Source: Elusimicrobiota bacterium
GTDB lineage: Bacteria; Elusimicrobiota; Endomicrobiia; Endomicrobiales; Endomicrobiaceae
Direction: 5' to 3'
Length of the DNA: 7,543 nt
NCBI GenBank assembly: GCA_031282945.1
Contig: JAITCX010000233.1
Location: 1-7,543 of the forward strand
Shown: positions 1-6,555 of the stretch, in pieces
Layout: every line of letters begins with the position of its first letter
How positions within the stretch are numbered: position 1 is the stretch's first letter
The notes under the pieces: model-generated
What the model was told of the DNA's origin: nothing
Seen by the model: only the letters and a program-made list of their open reading frames with translations
The model's database searches: none
Translations under genes and position numbers: made by a program

Positions 1-1347
1 AAAATAGGAAAAGATGACTTGGTGAAGACGAAGGGTTTATTTATTTTGCCAAGCGAACTTTTTTGTAATGTCTGCGCCAAAGCAAAAAAAGATCCTAAAG
101 ATTTAAATATGATTTTGCAGAATACATTTAAAAATATTGAAAATTCAGCTAATGGCGGAGAAAGCCAACATGATATTGAAGGGTTGTTTGATGATATAAA
201 TGTAGACGCAAAATGTTTGGGGGAAAACGGCGCCCAAAAAAATAGAAGGCTGGCCGAAATTTTAATAGGCGTGGAGTCCTTTCCAATTGGGGAAATAAAC
301 GATTCAACTATAGATGTTTTCGGCGAAGCTTACGAATATATAATGCGCATAATTGCCGCCGACACAGGTAGAACAGGCGGCGAGTTTTTTACGCCGCCCG
401 AAGTTAGCGAACTAGTTGCAAGAATTGCTATTTCATCAAAAACCCACATAAAAAATGTCTATGATCCCGCTTGCGGCTCGGGCAGCCTGCTTTTAAAATT
501 TGCAAAAATTTTGGGCGGTAAAGAAATTGAAGATGGTTTTTACGGTCAAGAAATAAATAGCGGAACTTATGATTTATGCAGAATGAATATGTTTTTGCAT
601 CAAATAACTTTTGAGAAATTTTATATTGAATGCGGCGATACGCTTTTAAATCCAAATAAAGAACATGAAGCAAGCCAACCTTTTGAAGCGATAGTTTCAA
701 ATCCTCCTTTTTCAATTCGTTGGGACGGCGACAAGAATCCTTTATTAATAAATGATTATCGGTTTAAGTCCGCCGGCGTTTTGGCTCCAAAAAGCAATGC
801 GGATCTTGCATTTGTTATGCATTCTTTGAGTTGGCTTGCGCCAAACGGCACGGCGGCAATTATAGAATTTCCCGGCGTTTTATATAGAGGCGGAGCGGAA
901 CAAAAAATCCGCAAATATTTAATAGATAATAATTTCATAGATGCAATAATACAGCTTCCCCCTAATTTATTTTTCGGCACATCCATAAACGCTGTTATTA
1001 TTGTAATCAAAAAGAATAAAATCAATGATACAAAAGTAGCGTTCATAGACGCTTCCAATGAGTTTGTCCATGATAAAAATAAGAATAGTCTTTCACAGGA
1101 AAATATAGAAAAGATTTTTAAAATTTATAGCGAAAGAAAAAATATAGAATATGTTTGCGCATTGGCGGATCAAAGTGAAATTTCACAAAAAGATTATGAT
1201 TTAAATGTTTCTACTTACGTTAAACAAAAAGATACAAGAGAAAAAATAAATATAAAAGAATTAAACGCCTCCATAAAAAATATTGTTGAAGAACAAACGC
1301 GGCTGAGAAAAGAAATAGATAAAATAATTTCTGAGCTAGGAGATTAA
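1..1347 (+). CDS. hsdM: HsdM, type I restriction-modification DNA methyltransferase subunit (5'-partial)
   Basis: Adenine-specific DNA methyltransferase subunit; with HsdS it forms the M2S methylase, and with HsdR the complete restriction enzyme. The frame is open from base 1 (KIGKDDL before the TTG at 19), so that TTG is internal and the true start lies left of the window; typical HsdM length suggests roughly 70-100 N-terminal residues are missing. Seen here: the GGEFFTPPEV segment (about 376-405), the S-adenosylmethionine motif DPACGSGS (463-486) and the catalytic motif NPPF (700-711), in the order expected of N6-adenine methylases. The C-terminus is a charged helical stretch, usual for the part contacting HsdS. 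The frame is intact to TAA. Only 2 nt separate it from hsdR, so the two are almost certainly cotranscribed and probably translationally coupled. Confidence 0.96.
   Translation, partial: KIGKDDLVKTKGLFILPSELFCNVCAKAKKDPKDLNMILQNTFKNIENSANGGESQHDIEGLFDDINVDAKCLGENGAQKNRRLAEILIGVESFPIGEINDSTIDVFGEAYEYIMRIIAADTGRTGGEFFTPPEVSELVARIAISSKTHIKNVYDPACGSGSLLLKFAKILGGKEIEDGFYGQEINSGTYDLCRMNMFLHQITFEKFYIECGDTLLNPNKEHEASQPFEAIVSNPPFSIRWDGDKNPLLINDYRFKSAGVLAPKSNADLAFVMHSLSWLAPNGTAAIIEFPGVLYRGGAEQKIRKYLIDNNFIDAIIQLPPNLFFGTSINAVIIVIKKNKINDTKVAFIDASNEFVHDKNKNSLSQENIEKIFKIYSERKNIEYVCALADQSEISQKDYDLNVSTYVKQKDTREKINIKELNASIKNIVEEQTRLRKEIDKIISELGD
1338..1342 (+). promoter_or_regulatory. Ribosome binding site of hsdR inside the hsdM 3' end
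   Basis: AGGAG lies 7 nt upstream of the ATG at 1350 and within the last sense codons of hsdM. It supports the chosen hsdR start and suggests that translation of hsdR is coupled to termination on hsdM. Confidence 0.75.
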
Positions 1348-1349
1348 AA

Positions 1350-4300
1350 ATGAAACAAGATTTAACTAGAGATGAAAATGTTCAATATAAAATAATAATT
1401 GAACAACCATTAAAAACAGTCGTTTCCCAATATAGATCTACCTATCAACCAAAAGGCGCAAAAGAAACGGAACGCGAACTTGAAAATAAATTAATGGAAA
1501 TTTTAGAGGGAAACGGCTATGAGAGAGCGGATATAAAAAATTCTCAAAGTTTATTAAAAAATTTGCGGCGCCAGATTGAAAAATTAAATGATTTTGAATT
1601 TTCCGACAAACAATGGCAGGAATTTTTTGATGAATATATAAATAATAAAAATGACGATATAATAAAAAAAACTTCTAAAATCCAAGAAGATTCTTTTTAT
1701 GCTTTAAGATTAGAAAATAATAAAACTAAAAATATTTATTTAATAGATAAAAGAAATATCCATAGAAATCATTTGCAGATTATAAATCAATATCAGGAAC
1801 ATGGCAAAAATAATGATAGATATGATGTTACAATTTTAGTAAACGGTCTGCCTTTAGCGCATATAGAATTAAAGCGCCGCGGCGTGGCTATTAAAGAGGC
1901 GTTTAATCAAATTGACAGATATCAAAATGAAAGTTTTGATCAAGAGTATAGACTTTTTGAATATGTGCAAATTTTTGTTATATCAAATGGAGCGCATACA
2001 AAATATTATTCAAATACCACAAGAAAAAATCATATTAAAAATTCTTTTGAAAGAAAGACCTCCCAAAACGCAAAAATTTCAGATACCTTTGAATTTACAT
2101 CTTGGTGGACGGATGCAGAAAATTCTAGGATAGCGGAGTTGACAGATTTTGCGCAAACTTTTTTATCTAAACATACCTTGCTGAATGTTTTAACAAAATA
2201 TTGTGTCTTTACAACAAAAAATAAATTGTTGGTAATGCGCCCATATCAAATTGCCGCAACAGAAAGCATTATAAATAAAATTAGAATGAGCATAAATTTA
2301 AAACAATACGGCAAAGAAGCGGGCGGATATATTTGGCATACTACTGGATCAGGCAAAACCTTAACGAGTTTTAAAACGGCGCAGCTTGCCACTGCAATTA
2401 GCGAAATAGATAAAGTTCTTTTTGTTGTAGATAGGAAAGATTTAGATTATCAAACAATGAAAGAATACAATAAATATCAAAAAGATTCGGCTAATTCAAG
2501 CGCTTCAACAAAAGTTTTGGCTACAAATATGGAAGATCCAAAAGCTAAAATAATTATTACAACAATACAAAAATTGGACAGATTTATTTCATTACATAAA
2601 AAGAATAAAGATAAAAAAGAAAATGACGATAGGCGTTTTGTGATAATTTTTGACGAATGCCATAGATCGCAATTTGGACAAATGCGCGACAATATCACAA
2701 AAGCTTTTAAGAAACATTATCTATTTGGTTTTACAGGCACTCCAATTTTTCCGCCGCGCAATTTGAAAAAACAAAAAGATGAAAATTTAATAAAACAAAC
2801 TCAAGGGATGATTAAAACCACAGAATATATTTTTGGACGCCAATTGCATGCTTATACAATTGTAGATGCGATAAATGACGGAAATGTTTTGCCTTTTAGG
2901 GTGGATTATGTTGACGGAATTATAAAAGCGGATAGAGAGGCAGCCAAAAAAAATAAAGCGAAATTATTTACAAAAGACGATAAACGCATTAGCGAAATTG
3001 TGAAATATATAATTAAACATTTTGATCAAAAAACTTGCAGAAATGAAAGACAAGAGGCAAGGGATGAAAAATCAATTATAGGATTTAATTCTCTTTTTGC
3101 GGCTGAATCCATTGAAGCCGCCAAGTTATATTATAAAGAATTCCAAAAACAAATGGCGGATTTAAAAGCTGAACAAAGGTTGAAAGTCGGCATAATTTTT
3201 AGCCAAGCTGTGCAGCAGGAACAAGCGGGAGGTTTTGTTCAAGATGAAAATATGGAAACGGAAAATTTGGATCCTGTAAATTTAAATTTTTTAAAAGAAG
3301 CGATTGCGGATTACAATAAAATGTTTAAATCAAATTATTGCGCCGAATCGGATAGTTTTCAAAGTTATTATAAAGATATTTCACAAAAAGTAAAAGACAA
3401 ACAATTAGATATTTTAATTGTTGTAAATATGTTTTTAACGGGTTTTGACGCTCCACAGCTCAATACTTTATGGGCTGATAAAAATTTATATCAGCATGGT
3501 TTAATGCAGGCTTTTTCCAGAACAAACCGCATATTAAATTCTGTAAAAACTTTTGGCAATATTGTTTTGTTTAGGGATTTGCAAAAGGAAGTGGACGAAT
3601 CCATTGCGGAGTTCGGCGACAAAAATGCGCGGTCGGTTGTTTTATTAAATTCTTATCAAGATTATTATGAAAGCGGGTGGATGGAAAACGGCATTAAACA
3701 AAAAGGGTATAAAGAATTAGTAGATGAAATACAAGAAAAATATAGTTTGCCCAACTGTAAAATTGTTGGAGAAAAAAAAGAAAAAGAGTTTATACAATTA
3801 TTTGGCGAAATCCTAAAGAGAAAAAATATTTTAAATGCTTTTGATCAGTTTGACGGGCAAGAAATTTTAAGCGAAAAAGAATTTCAAGATTATAAAAGCG
3901 AATATTTAGATCTGCATGATAATTATGTAGGCACAGCAAAATCGCAAGAAAAAAATAAGAAGGAAAATATTTATGACGGCATTGTTTTTGAAATGGAGCT
4001 TATTAGACAAGTTGATATAGACATAGATTATATTTTAAATGTAGTTGCAAAAAGACATGAAGATGGCCAACATATAGATATAAATGATGATTCTAATTTT
4101 ATAAGAATTATAAATTCCAGCGCTAACTTGCGTCCTATAAAAGATCTTGTTTTAAAGTTTCTGGGTGAAATTAAAGCGGACTCAAATAATGAGCAGGCGC
4201 GGGATTTGGTTTTAAAGGGGATAGGAGCGGCGGGTAATGGCGGGGATATAAAAGAGAAGTGGAATAAATTTATAGATAGAGAAAAAAACAAAGAAATAGA

Positions 4301-4508
4301 CGGCATTATTGAGGCGGATAATTTGGATGCCCAAAAGGCAAAAAGTTTTATGGATAGATGTTTGAAACGAGGATGCTTGTTAATGATAGGAGTGGATTTT
4401 GCAGAAATTTTTCCGCCTAAAGATATTTTCAACCCAAATTCACAAAAAGAAACTCAAAAAATAAAGGATAAACTCTCAGCTTTTTTTGAACGCTATAATA
4501 GGGCATGA
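1350..4508 (+). CDS. hsdR: HsdR, type I restriction endonuclease/translocase subunit
   Basis: ATP-dependent motor and nuclease of the type I complex: it binds the M2S core at an unmethylated target, translocates DNA and cuts at a distance. At 1052 residues it has the normal family length and no frameshift. Domains in order: an N-terminal RecB-like nuclease with D159, E173-x-K175 (in AHIELKRRG) and Q187/Y191 (QIDRY); a superfamily 2 helicase core with Walker A TTGSGKT (331-337), DECH box (435-438), FTGTP motif (461-465), LTGFDAP (696-702) and motif VI QAFSRTNR (720-727); then a helical region and a C-terminal domain with the FMDRCLKRG...FPP segment (about 1000-1023) that in this family contacts the methylase. 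The nuclease and helicase motifs all look intact, so an active subunit is expected. The overall pattern is closest, by eye, to the EcoR124 (type IC) group. It shares the M and S subunits of the neighbouring genes. Confidence 0.97.
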   Translation: MKQDLTRDENVQYKIIIEQPLKTVVSQYRSTYQPKGAKETERELENKLMEILEGNGYERADIKNSQSLLKNLRRQIEKLNDFEFSDKQWQEFFDEYINNKNDDIIKKTSKIQEDSFYALRLENNKTKNIYLIDKRNIHRNHLQIINQYQEHGKNNDRYDVTILVNGLPLAHIELKRRGVAIKEAFNQIDRYQNESFDQEYRLFEYVQIFVISNGAHTKYYSNTTRKNHIKNSFERKTSQNAKISDTFEFTSWWTDAENSRIAELTDFAQTFLSKHTLLNVLTKYCVFTTKNKLLVMRPYQIAATESIINKIRMSINLKQYGKEAGGYIWHTTGSGKTLTSFKTAQLATAISEIDKVLFVVDRKDLDYQTMKEYNKYQKDSANSSASTKVLATNMEDPKAKIIITTIQKLDRFISLHKKNKDKKENDDRRFVIIFDECHRSQFGQMRDNITKAFKKHYLFGFTGTPIFPPRNLKKQKDENLIKQTQGMIKTTEYIFGRQLHAYTIVDAINDGNVLPFRVDYVDGIIKADREAAKKNKAKLFTKDDKRISEIVKYIIKHFDQKTCRNERQEARDEKSIIGFNSLFAAESIEAAKLYYKEFQKQMADLKAEQRLKVGIIFSQAVQQEQAGGFVQDENMETENLDPVNLNFLKEAIADYNKMFKSNYCAESDSFQSYYKDISQKVKDKQLDILIVVNMFLTGFDAPQLNTLWADKNLYQHGLMQAFSRTNRILNSVKTFGNIVLFRDLQKEVDESIAEFGDKNARSVVLLNSYQDYYESGWMENGIKQKGYKELVDEIQEKYSLPNCKIVGEKKEKEFIQLFGEILKRKNILNAFDQFDGQEILSEKEFQDYKSEYLDLHDNYVGTAKSQEKNKKENIYDGIVFEMELIRQVDIDIDYILNVVAKRHEDGQHIDINDDSNFIRIINSSANLRPIKDLVLKFLGEIKADSNNEQARDLVLKGIGAAGNGGDIKEKWNKFIDREKNKEIDGIIEADNLDAQKAKSFMDRCLKRGCLLMIGVDFAEIFPPKDIFNPNSQKETQKIKDKLSAFFERYNRA

Positions 4509-4542
4509 TATTTCTTTTGAAAAAAAGAAATAAAGTTTTTTT
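4509..4542 (+). terminator. AT-rich hairpin with downstream T-run after hsdR
   Basis: Immediately after the hsdR stop, TATTTCTTTT (4509-4518) pairs perfectly with AAAAGAAATA (4523-4532) around a GAAA loop. After AAG comes a run of seven T (4536-4542). This looks like a weak intrinsic terminator or attenuator. The stem has almost no G-C pairs, so it may terminate only partially and let hsdM-hsdR transcripts read into hsdS1. The function is inferred; the pairing is seen directly. Confidence 0.45.
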
Positions 4543-4642
4543 GAGAGAAAGTCTGGCTTAATAAACGAAAAAATCTCGCAAAAAACAACTCTCAATTTTA
4601 TTGCGCCAAATAAATAAAAATAGCAAAAATATAAATTTTTAT

Positions 4643-4648
4643 AAGAGG
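4643..4648 (+). promoter_or_regulatory. Ribosome binding site of hsdS1
   Basis: AAGAGG sits 4 nt upstream of the ATG at 4653 and supports that start, which also begins the conserved HsdS N-terminus MNEIEKMIKKLCP. The rest of the 144-bp gap (4509-4652) is AT-rich; TATAAA at 4630-4635 is too close to the ribosome binding site to be a convincing -10 box. Confidence 0.6.
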
Positions 4649-4652
4649 CAAA

Positions 4653-5798
4653 ATGAACGAAATAGAAAAAATGATAAAAAAACTTTGTCCAAGGGGGGTG
4701 GAGTTTAGAGAATTGGGGCAGATTTTAAATTATCAGCAACCTGCGCAATATATTGTTAAAAATGCTAGATATAGCGATACTTTTAATACACCTGTTTTAA
4801 CAGCAGGTCAAACTTTTATATTGGGTTACACAAATGAGACAGATGGTATATTTAAAGCAAGTAAAGAAAATCCTGTTATAATTTTTGATGATTTTACAAC
4901 TTCATTTCATTGGGTAGATTTTAATTTTAAAGTAAAAAGTTCTGCTATGAAAATGTTAAGACTAAAAAGTTCCGAAAATATAAATTTTCGTTTTGTTTAT
5001 TATGCTATGCATTGTATAGATTTTAAACCAAGAACGCATACAAGACAATGGATTTCCAATTATTCATTTTTTAAAATTCCTATTCCCCCCTTAGAAATTC
5101 AAAAAGAGATAGCTGGTATGCTTGATACTTTTATAGAGTTTCAAAATAAATTGATAGCGGAAGCAGAGGAAAGACGCAAACAATATGAATATTATAGAGA
5201 GAAATTATTGACGTTCCGTAATCCCCGTGTCGCAAACGATAAAAATCTTTGTCCAAATGGCGTGGAGTTTAAATATATTGGTGAAGTTTGTGAGGTTAGA
5301 ACGGGGGGAGAAGTTGATGAAAATTGCATAAAAGGTCAAGTTAAACCTACCACCCAATATCCTTATCCTGTTTATTCCAATGGAATTGAAACTTATGGTC
5401 ATAGCAATACATATAAAATAGATAAAGACGCGGTAACTATATCGTCTATAGGAAATGTGGGATATGTTGCCTATAGAAAAGCATTTTTTACTCCTATAAT
5501 TCGTTTAAAAACATTAGTGCCAAAGACAGATTTATTAAGTGTAAAATTTTTATATTATGTAACGTCCGTTATTAAATTCATGGGGACATCTTCTATATTA
5601 CCTAGCATGAACGCTGATGATGTAAAAAAATATATTATTCCTGTTCCCTCCTTAGCAATTCAAAAAAAGATAGTTGATATACTTGATACTTTTATAGGGT
5701 TTCAAGATAAATTGATAGCGGAAGCGGCGGAAAGACGCAAACAATATGAATATTACCGAGAGAAATTATTGACATTTAAACAAGCAAATATAAAATAA
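4653..5798 (+). CDS. hsdS: HsdS, type I specificity subunit, full-length copy 1
   Basis: DNA sequence-recognition subunit that fixes the bipartite target read by HsdM and HsdR. Its 381 residues have the standard two-TRD layout: leader LCPRGVEF (11-18); TRD1 about 19-145, containing TPVLTAGQTFILGYTNETDG; central conserved helix about 148-188, containing ERRKQYEYY; linker RNPRVANDKN (189-198); second leader LCPNGVEF (199-206); TRD2 about 207-334, with YPVYSNGIETYGH; and the C-terminal helix about 335-376, again ERRKQYEYYREKLLTF minus its first residue. The two halves repeat each other in plan, as expected for the pseudo-symmetric HsdS fold. The frame is intact, so this copy should be constitutively functional. 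Three runs of six G or C occur in it (4693-4698, 5085-5090, 5303-5308). It lies 144 bp behind hsdR and 61 bp ahead of a paralogue with different TRDs. Confidence 0.95.
   Translation: MNEIEKMIKKLCPRGVEFRELGQILNYQQPAQYIVKNARYSDTFNTPVLTAGQTFILGYTNETDGIFKASKENPVIIFDDFTTSFHWVDFNFKVKSSAMKMLRLKSSENINFRFVYYAMHCIDFKPRTHTRQWISNYSFFKIPIPPLEIQKEIAGMLDTFIEFQNKLIAEAEERRKQYEYYREKLLTFRNPRVANDKNLCPNGVEFKYIGEVCEVRTGGEVDENCIKGQVKPTTQYPYPVYSNGIETYGHSNTYKIDKDAVTISSIGNVGYVAYRKAFFTPIIRLKTLVPKTDLLSVKFLYYVTSVIKFMGTSSILPSMNADDVKKYIIPVPSLAIQKKIVDILDTFIGFQDKLIAEAAERRKQYEYYREKLLTFKQANIK
4671..4706 (+). repeat. TRD-leader repeat, hsdS1 N-terminal copy
   Basis: Encodes MIKKLCPRGVEF. The first 23 bases are identical to 5878-5900 at the start of hsdS2, and the following GTGGAGTTTA also matches. 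The core CTTTGTCCAA (4683-4692) occurs before all four TRDs (also 5247, 5890 and 6531). Confidence 0.8.
5094..5274 (+). repeat. HsdS central junction repeat, hsdS1 (copy A)
   Basis: Covers the conserved helix, linker and second TRD leader of hsdS1. It is closely similar to 6370-6555 in hsdS2, including a perfect 30-base match (5227-5256 with 6511-6540). Its helix part (5172-5194) is identical to that at 5733-5755 and 7080-7102. It is long enough to serve as a recombination site between the two genes. Confidence 0.85.
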
Positions 5799-5811
5799 AA
5801 AATATTTTAAA
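5655..5811 (+). repeat. HsdS terminal helix repeat, hsdS1 3' end (copy B)
   Basis: Encodes AIQKKIVDILDTFIGF through the terminal KQANIK, plus the start of the 3' flank. Bases 5733-5787 match 7080-7134 at the end of hsdS2 with two differences. The similarity continues past the stop (5796-5811 against 7137-7152, one difference), so the duplication includes non-coding flank. Confidence 0.8.
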
Positions 5812-5847
5812 TTCAATTTGAAAAAATTATTAAAACAGAAATGAAAC

Positions 5848-5852
5848 AGGGG
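5848..5852 (+). promoter_or_regulatory. Ribosome binding site of hsdS2
   Basis: AGGGG lies 7 nt upstream of the ATG at 5860. Another ATG at 5856 is in a different frame and too close to the site. The 5860 start gives MNQIKRMIKKLCPSGVEF, matching the N-terminus of hsdS1, which decides the start. Confidence 0.65.
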
Positions 5853-5859
5853 AAAATGG

Positions 5860-6549
5860 ATGAACCAAATAAAAAGGATGATAAAAAAACTTTGTCCAAG
5901 CGGAGTGGAGTTTAAATATTTATGGCAAATAACAGTTTGGGATAAAAGATTTAGCGGTATAGATAAGGAGAAACAAGATAAAACTTGTTCATTTAAACAT
6001 ATTAGCGCAAAAGATTTAAAAGGATTATTTGTAAGCGATAAGGCAAGCCAAACAAATAATGTTAAATTGTTGGCAACAGGAAAATTTGAAGGATACACGA
6101 CAGAAAAACTTGCAGGCGAAAATTTAAATGAGGGTGAAATCATAACAATTCCCTCGGGCGGAACCGCAAATTTAAAATATTATAAGGGTAAATTTGTAGA
6201 CAGCGGAAATAATTTGGCAATATCAAAAGGTGAAACAATAAATCTAAAATTTGTTTGGTATTATTTGTTAACGCAAAAAACAATAATTGAAAAATGTTTT
6301 AAAGGATCCGCAATAATGCATCCAGATATGCCGGATATTTTGCAAATTGAGATTCCTATTCCGCCCTTAGAAATTCAAAAAAAGATAGCGGAAACACTTG
6401 ATACCCTTATAGAGTTTCAAGATAAATTGATAGCGGAAGCAGAAGAAAGACGCAAACAATATGGATATTATCGGGGGGAATTGTTGACGTTCCGTACCCC
6501 CCCCCCCCCCGTGTCGCAAACGATAAAAATCTTTGTCCAAGCGGCGTAG
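5860..6549 (+). CDS. hsdS: HsdS copy 2, first half: truncated specificity subunit in the current C14 state
   Basis: As read here the protein has 229 residues: leader LCPSGVEF (11-18), one TRD about 19-165 (with LLATGKFEGYTTEKLAGENL), and the central conserved helix about 170-211 (EIQKKIAETLDTLIEF, ERRKQYGYY). Translation then enters the C tract, adding T-P-P-P-P, continues out of the ancestral frame as VSQTIKIFVQAA and stops at TAG 6547-6549. In a +1 frame directly behind the tract the missing second half begins (6510-7139), so this is a split HsdS and not a naturally short gene. One TRD plus one helix is the content of the half-subunits known to dimerise into working specificity units in EcoR124/EcoDXXI derivatives and NgoAV, so the short product may itself be active; that is inference. 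The helix is slightly degenerate: GYYRGELLTF where the others have EYYREKLLTF, because of a G6 run at 6473-6478. Confidence 0.92.
   Translation: MNQIKRMIKKLCPSGVEFKYLWQITVWDKRFSGIDKEKQDKTCSFKHISAKDLKGLFVSDKASQTNNVKLLATGKFEGYTTEKLAGENLNEGEIITIPSGGTANLKYYKGKFVDSGNNLAISKGETINLKFVWYYLLTQKTIIEKCFKGSAIMHPDMPDILQIEIPIPPLEIQKKIAETLDTLIEFQDKLIAEAEERRKQYGYYRGELLTFRTPPPPVSQTIKIFVQAA
5878..5914 (+). repeat. TRD-leader repeat, hsdS2 N-terminal copy
   Basis: Encodes MIKKLCPSGVEF and pairs with 4671-4706. The two differ mainly where hsdS1 has a run of six G and this copy has GCGGAG. Confidence 0.8.
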
Positions 6550-6555
6550 AATTTA
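6370..6555 (+). repeat. HsdS central junction repeat, hsdS2 (copy C, contains the C tract)
   Basis: Counterpart of 5094-5274 with the same order of helix, linker and TRD leader. Differences are concentrated around the G6 run (6473-6478) and the expanded C14 run (6497-6510). Confidence 0.85.
6497..6510 (+). repeat. C14 homopolymer tract, candidate phase-variation switch in hsdS2
   Basis: Fourteen consecutive C lie at the junction between the central helix and the leader of the second TRD. The flanks match hsdS1 exactly: TTGACGTTCCGTA on the left (6484-6496 and 5208-5220) and a 30-base identical stretch on the right (6511-6540 and 5227-5256). hsdS1 has only AT plus CCCC between those flanks. 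Frame arithmetic: 12 or 15 C join both halves (425 or 426 residues); 14 C give 229 residues; 13 C give 221 residues, ending at TAA. Slipped-strand mispairing at such tracts is a well-known source of phase variation. Confidence 0.9.

Noticed and set aside
19..1347. TTG at 19 as the start of hsdM
   Set aside because: The same frame is open to base 1 and its upstream residues (KIGKDDL) continue the family sequence. A start here would lack the N-terminal HsdM domain.
4028..4432. Minus-strand open frame of 134 codons opposite hsdR
   Set aside because: It lies wholly inside the conserved C-terminal coding part of hsdR, has low-complexity Ser/Phe/Leu-rich translation and no recognisable domain: a shadow of the AT-rich sense strand. 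The other minus-strand frames (428-715, 756-1058, 2477-2698, 5205-5402, 5766-6143, 6407-6793) were rejected on the same grounds.
6497..6549. Programmed ribosomal frameshifting as the main way to express the second half
   Set aside because: No downstream pseudoknot or classical slippery heptamer was evident, and the C tract explains the frame change better by DNA slippage. Some transcriptional or translational slippage remains possible.
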